A stretch of DNA of 64,000 nucleotides, from the NCBI GenBank assembly GCA_963693315.1, contig OY856186.1, positions 70,578,019 to 70,642,018 of the forward strand, given 5' to 3'. The stretch comes from Diogma glabrata. Its lineage: Eukaryota > Arthropoda > Insecta > Diptera > Cylindrotomidae. The notes beneath the pieces are model-generated. The model ran no database searches. It was given only the letters and a program-made list of their open reading frames with translations, and was not told the DNA's origin. Positions 60,123 to 64,000 of the stretch are shown here, one piece after another (position 1 is the first letter of the stretch; every line of letters begins with the position of its first letter). The position numbers were made by a program, and so were the translations under genes.

Positions 60123-60353
60123 ATGGGAAACCAAAGTACTAAAGACAAGGAGGTAATCATTGCACCTCAGTCTGTGAGCAATAATCAGTTAACAAATAGT
60201 CCCGTCGAAGGAGGACGTTTCACTGCATACACTCTAATGGGGATATTCCTATGTTTGATGTTCTTAGGACTCGCTTATTTTTTTATAAAATATTTAAAAC
60301 AAAGATTTGTTAAAGCCACTGTAACCCATTTGAAAGCTCAAAATATAGTATAG
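60123..60353 (+). CDS. Small predicted myristoylated single-pass membrane protein
   Basis: The start is the ATG at 60123; the frame upstream to 60111 begins only with TTG. The 76-residue product begins MGNQSTKD. Its Gly2 and Thr at the fifth place after it satisfy the N-myristoylation pattern. A polar Asn/Gln/Ser-rich segment follows, then one hydrophobic span YTLMGIFLCLMFLGLAYFFI (about residues 36-55), then a basic tail (KYLKQRF...). It lies between the end of pol and the 3' LTR, where env sits in related elements. It is not a recognisable env: there is no signal peptide, cleavage site or ectodomain. The frame is uninterrupted although pol is gone, so it may have been kept for use. I cannot name a family; function unknown. 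It could also be a degenerated env tail, but the clean ATG and myristoylation motif argue otherwise. Confidence 0.65.
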   Translation: MGNQSTKDKEVIIAPQSVSNNQLTNSPVEGGRFTAYTLMGIFLCLMFLGLAYFFIKYLKQRFVKATVTHLKAQNIV

Positions 60354-60732
60354 ATTATAGTGGTCTCAGTGAAGAAAAGGGAATAAGATGAATAAATGAA
60401 AGAACCTTTTGCTTAATTGATGGTTTTATTGTTGTTATTTGACTTACTATTATCTGAAATGAATAATTAAATAATAATATTTGATAATTACATAAAATCT
60501 TATTGTACTTAGATTTAAGAATAAACATTGTATTTTAAGGTAATATTTTATGATACTGAATTTTAATATTAATCCCTGTGAAGTTTTTATGTAAATTCAA
60601 GGGAGGCAAAAGAATTTTGTAAACGCTACAACTGACCAACCAGCAATTAAAATGTCTAAAATGAAATAGTGCTATCTATAAGATATTCCTTAGCATAATT
60701 GTAAGGAATATCTTTTTATAATAACGGGGTAA
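60354..60732 (+). other. 3' untranslated region of the LTR element
   Basis: It contains a purine-rich tract CAAGGGAGGCAAAAGAA near 60599 and a perfect 12-bp hairpin AGATATTCCTTA / TAAGGAATATCT at 60681-60692 and 60702-60713. The bases before the LTR are AACGGGGTAA, a poor but possible polypurine primer. Confidence 0.6.
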
Positions 60733-61302
60733 TGTTGTGGTCCACCACACCAGTCCCTTAGTCATGTACAATTCTAAAGTTCTTTACACATTATACACCC
60801 GGTGTATAAACATACATTGTATAAGGTATTCACCTAAATCAAATTTCGTTAATTAAACAATTTCATATTTAAGATTTCTTAATTCAAATAATAAACAAGA
60901 ATTCAATTTCTTAGTAGTTCAAAAATGCTTAGTTGCAATTTTAAGCACGTAATCAAACTTATTTTATAAAACGAAATATGAGTTCACCTGACCGCTGATT
61001 GGTCAAACATTTAAAATTGATTTTGCTGAAGCTAATCAGAGTCAGTTGTGGTGTGGTTTTGTGTGAGCTAAGAAGCTCTAATTTTTGGTTGTTATTATTA
61101 AAAGTTGTAACAGGAATTTAAGAAATTTGTTATACAAGTAATTACTAAAATCAAATTGTGAAATCTTTGAATATTCAATAAATGATTTTATGGAAGTTTA
61201 AGTTCTGAGTGTTATTAATTACATCTACAACTCATCTGAACATCTCCAACATTTTGGCGATTTAACATTTTGGGAAGTCTAAATATAACTGAGGATTCAA
61301 CA
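60733..61302 (+). mobile_element. 3' LTR
   Basis: Same 570-bp length, start (TGTTGTGG) and end (GATTCAACA) as the 5' LTR; I found no differences while reading both. The TATG at 61303 completes the duplication. Confidence 0.93.
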
Positions 61303-61309
61303 TATGGTT

Positions 61310-63260
61310 GTCAATTACCTTTCCATCGTTGTTAATAAAAAAGATGTTAAACTAATGGGTCTATGAGACTTCGGTTGGGTGACAACCTTTTCCTACTTTT
61401 GGAATGAATATCACTTTTGTGGTTCTCAATGAGTTTAGAACATGCTCAATTTCTAGACTTATTCTGAATATTTTTTATTAGTTGCGGCAATGCCCACTTT
61501 GGTGCAGAGGTCTGCAAGAGAGCTCGTACTATTCCAGCCACCTCTGGTTATTTTTATGGCTGGTAGGTATCTATATCCCACTTAATATTGATCGCCTAAA
61601 AAAGAGTAACAGCGACCTTTCAGTCCTCTAGGCTTAGTATTTTATGTCTTTTACTGATCTTTTACTAATATCGCCTGGAAATTGTGTTTCTAGGAGAAGA
61701 GTAGATCTCTGCTACTCGTTCTCCATAAACGTAGCATCCGGACCTCTCAGCGAAGTTTTAAGCTCAGTGCCGGTTTTCGCCAGAGTTTTTATACAGCCTA
61801 ACCATTACAGGCGTTGTAGGGTTACTATTACAGACAGTTCTGAAGCTAATTCTTCAAGACCTACTGATTTTCTTATTATAGGTGTACCTGCGTTACAGGT
61901 CCTTTGGTCTTCTGTTCTCATTTTGGACATATTCATGCTCCATCCAAAACGCGTCCCTCTGTTCTTTTACAATTGTATTTTGACTGCTGGTTTTGAACGC
62001 CTTGTTGATTTCCAGGTTTATTTCCACTCAAGCTTGTAACGCTGTGGTATAGTATTTATTTGTCCCTCTAACCTTCCTTAAAATTCTTCTCAAATAAGTC
62101 CCACCTTGTCTTCCTACGCTCTCAAACAGAGAATACTTCCTTTTTCATACTGTATAGTTCAAACATAATAGTTCTATAATTTGACAAGGAGTGTTAAATT
62201 GAGGCTCTCCAGTTTTTATAAATTGCTCTACCTTGTTGCTGCCCACTGTAAGGTCCAACACCACCTGTCATTGCCTTGTGGCAAAAGTAGGTTTTTTCGC
62301 AACGTAAAACACTTTTTTTAATTACTCTAACAAAACCTCACTTCTTTGCATAACACAGCAAATATTAGAGTCCACTTATTTTTATTGCACTACTCCACCA
62401 GTTCCTCTGTGGCCGTAATATGAATCCCATCGCTTGTGAGGTAGACTAATGCTACCGATATTTTGTGGCTAATTCCCTGAGTGTTAAAGTGATCTGTATA
62501 GCTACTAGGTCTCTGGTAAAGAAGTCTAAAAGACATATATAGTTAATGTTTTTCCTAATCGTAATGCACCTCCTAGGCGTGTTTGCATTAGTATCCCATA
62601 TATATTATTAGCCTCGGTGTTTGCAATGCCCATCATTCTGTTTTGTTGAAGCCAGAGTTCTGATATCAGCTTGACTCCCAGATGGCTGACGCTGTAATAG
62701 AGTGTTAAACGCTAATTTGGGCCATGCGCAGGTTACCTGTCTTTTCTATTTATGGATTGTTAGCTGGGGGCATTTGTGCCCCACCCAATAATCTTTGTTT
62801 TTCTTTGGTGACATTTGAGATAATACCAGGATATACATTAGTAACTTCTGCGGCATTTCATGTAACAATTTTGTCCGCCAAAGCGAATGTAATCATAGTT
62901 CAAGATGCCACTTGAGAAAATGGTAATATCAGCAATAACTCCCTTGGGATAATTTCCTCTATAATCCTCATAACTACTGCCATCCTCTTTCGGGCCTAAT
63001 GCATGGTGACCTTGGCAAAACGATAGTTGAAGATATTCTATGTCAACGCAATGGTTTCTTTCGGTCTCTCGTCGATCCCGCCTTCATCCCACCTATTAAA
63101 GGTCTTCCATTTCTTGATTTTTATGATTTTTATCCCAAAGCTTTGTGCTTCTAACAGGTCGAGAGATTTTTCGCTGACCTGGCCAGTACTTCTCGTGAGG
63201 AAGACGGTAACCTTATGGAGAGTCGAGATTCCATCGCTTAATTTCACCATAACCAAATGA
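61310..63260 (-). pseudogene. Decayed LINE on the minus strand
   Basis: On the minus strand the section 61365-61431 reads TTKVIFIPKVGKGCHPTEVS, matching the KVVFIPKPGK block of LINE reverse transcriptases. Upstream (higher coordinates), 61860-62040 and 63038-63256 contain open fragments (for example WKTFNRWDEGGIDERPKET) separated by many stops, as expected for endonuclease and ORF1 decay. The plus-strand frame at 61644-62039 is a shadow. The LTR element at 56609-61302 seems to have inserted at or near its 3' side. Confidence 0.55.
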
Positions 63261-64000
63261 GTACCTACTTCCCCTTTTGGTGGTACTGCTAGAATTTAAC
63301 GATTCGGATTATCCGTTTCCGATATCCGCGGATATTTGAATAAAAATCCGTATTCGGTATCCGACCAAAATAATTACGGTTATCAGATAGAAATTGATTT
63401 AGGAAATAAATGTTTTTGATTAGGTATTTTAAAAAATCGACTGTGAAAAGTTCAATTTTACATCAGAAAATTATCGGCAAAACGGGGCATGAGCTTCGAT
63501 CTGACGTGAAACACAAATAGAACTCTATTGAATCTATGTTAGAAAAGCTTATTAGAGTGGTAGTTCCAATTCAGAACGCGCTTATCGAATTAAATTATAT
63601 TATCTAGAATAGATTTTGAAAAACTGTGAAACATGAAGAATGCAATCAAACCATTAATACTAGCTGTTAAAATATTGGTGACCACGACACGACTTATCCA
63701 CTTTATTAACAGCAAAAGGGATGTTGAATATTTTGTACAAAAAGTTTAACAAATGTGAAGAAGAAAAAATCAGTACTAGATTAAAATGTAATATCGAACG
63801 ATGGATAAAAAAACGAGCAAACATTTTTATTACCTTGAATCTCTCACCAACAACACTATTAATCCATCGAAAATTGTTTTGCAATTTGAGTCTAGATGTT
63901 TAATAGACTTTTCGAATCTTTTTCATCTGCATCACCATCGCTTTCCCCAAAAGATCTCGAGTCTCGACCCATATACATGAAATTAATAATGTGACATGTG
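63261..64000. other. Spacer with a GATATCC-rich block
   Basis: At 63303-63385 the words GGATTATCCG, CGATATCCGCGGATAT and GGTATCCG recur, with a local palindrome CGATATCCGCGGATATTTG. The remainder is AT-rich and without a recognised gene. Confidence 0.45.

Larger units (their letters stand above)
56605..61306 (+). mobile_element. Complete-ended LTR retrotransposon lacking pol (4.7 kb)
   Basis: Two 570-bp LTRs (56609-57178 and 60733-61302) appear identical by eye. They have TGTTG/CAACA termini and a TATG duplication at 56605-56608 and 61303-61306. Inside are a primer-binding site, a long leader, gag, a short pol remnant and a small membrane-protein frame. Protease, reverse transcriptase, RNase H and nearly all of integrase are missing. 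It would depend on enzymes supplied by a related element. The LTR identity indicates a recent insertion. Confidence 0.93.

Noticed and set aside
61644..62039. 131-codon plus-strand frame
   Set aside because: The minus strand here carries decayed LINE motifs; the plus frame has no similarity and is probably a shadow.

Overview
The window is a repeat-rich, very AT-rich piece of an animal nuclear genome, most probably an insect. The reasons are the mixture of transposon families (Ty3/Gypsy LTR elements, RTE-like and RNase-H-bearing non-LTR elements, a mariner, a ZMYM1-type hAT), introns with GTAAG donors, huge (TA)n arrays, and the absence of operons or any prokaryotic signal. A 200-N scaffold gap lies at 18744-18943. 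The only sequence I read as host protein-coding is a pair of minus-strand exons (55502-55743 and 55876-55949) that together complete one immunoglobulin domain. I found no rRNA, tRNA or CRISPR. Nearly everything else is mobile DNA or its wreckage.

Layout. 1-2585: 3' part of a decayed Ty3/Gypsy element with its 3' LTR. 2586-7070: AT-rich spacer with a (GA)n tract. 7071-7410: a tRNA-derived SINE-like repeat. 7719-11034: a (TA)n array directly abutting the left end of a decayed hAT transposon. 11862-13159: a mariner with both inverted repeats, TA duplication and one frameshift. 13286-13420: a compact hairpin element. 14762-20124: a block of (TA)n arrays into which a solo LTR and three different inverted-repeat elements are embedded. 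23663-27450: a small MITE next to a 3.6-kb foldback element with about 1.5 kb of unpaired interior. 31047-32299: another large palindrome against (TA)n. 37041-40255: a complete-ended RTE-like LINE, with 12-bp target duplications, whose reverse transcriptase has lost its catalytic core. 40700-42880: a 5'-truncated RNase-H LINE carrying a solo LTR of the first Gypsy family inside its RNase H. 43690-46430: a third decayed LINE split by a mobile-looking cassette that carries a (GAGTCA)n array; further hexamer arrays lie at 47780-48557 and 50005-50400. 51935-53930: very decayed LINE remains. 56609-61302: a young LTR retrotransposon with two 570-bp LTRs and a TATG duplication, inserted beside the Ig-gene exons. 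61310-63260: a decayed minus-strand LINE.

Two things stand out. First, (TA)n arrays act as repeated landing sites: a solo LTR, a hAT end and several unrelated long inverted repeats all begin or end exactly at (TA)n. Second, the young LTR element has lost nearly all of pol, with a 10-bp minisatellite at the gap, yet retains gag and an intact 76-codon reading frame just before its 3' LTR. That frame encodes a predicted N-myristoylated, single-pass membrane protein I cannot assign to a family.
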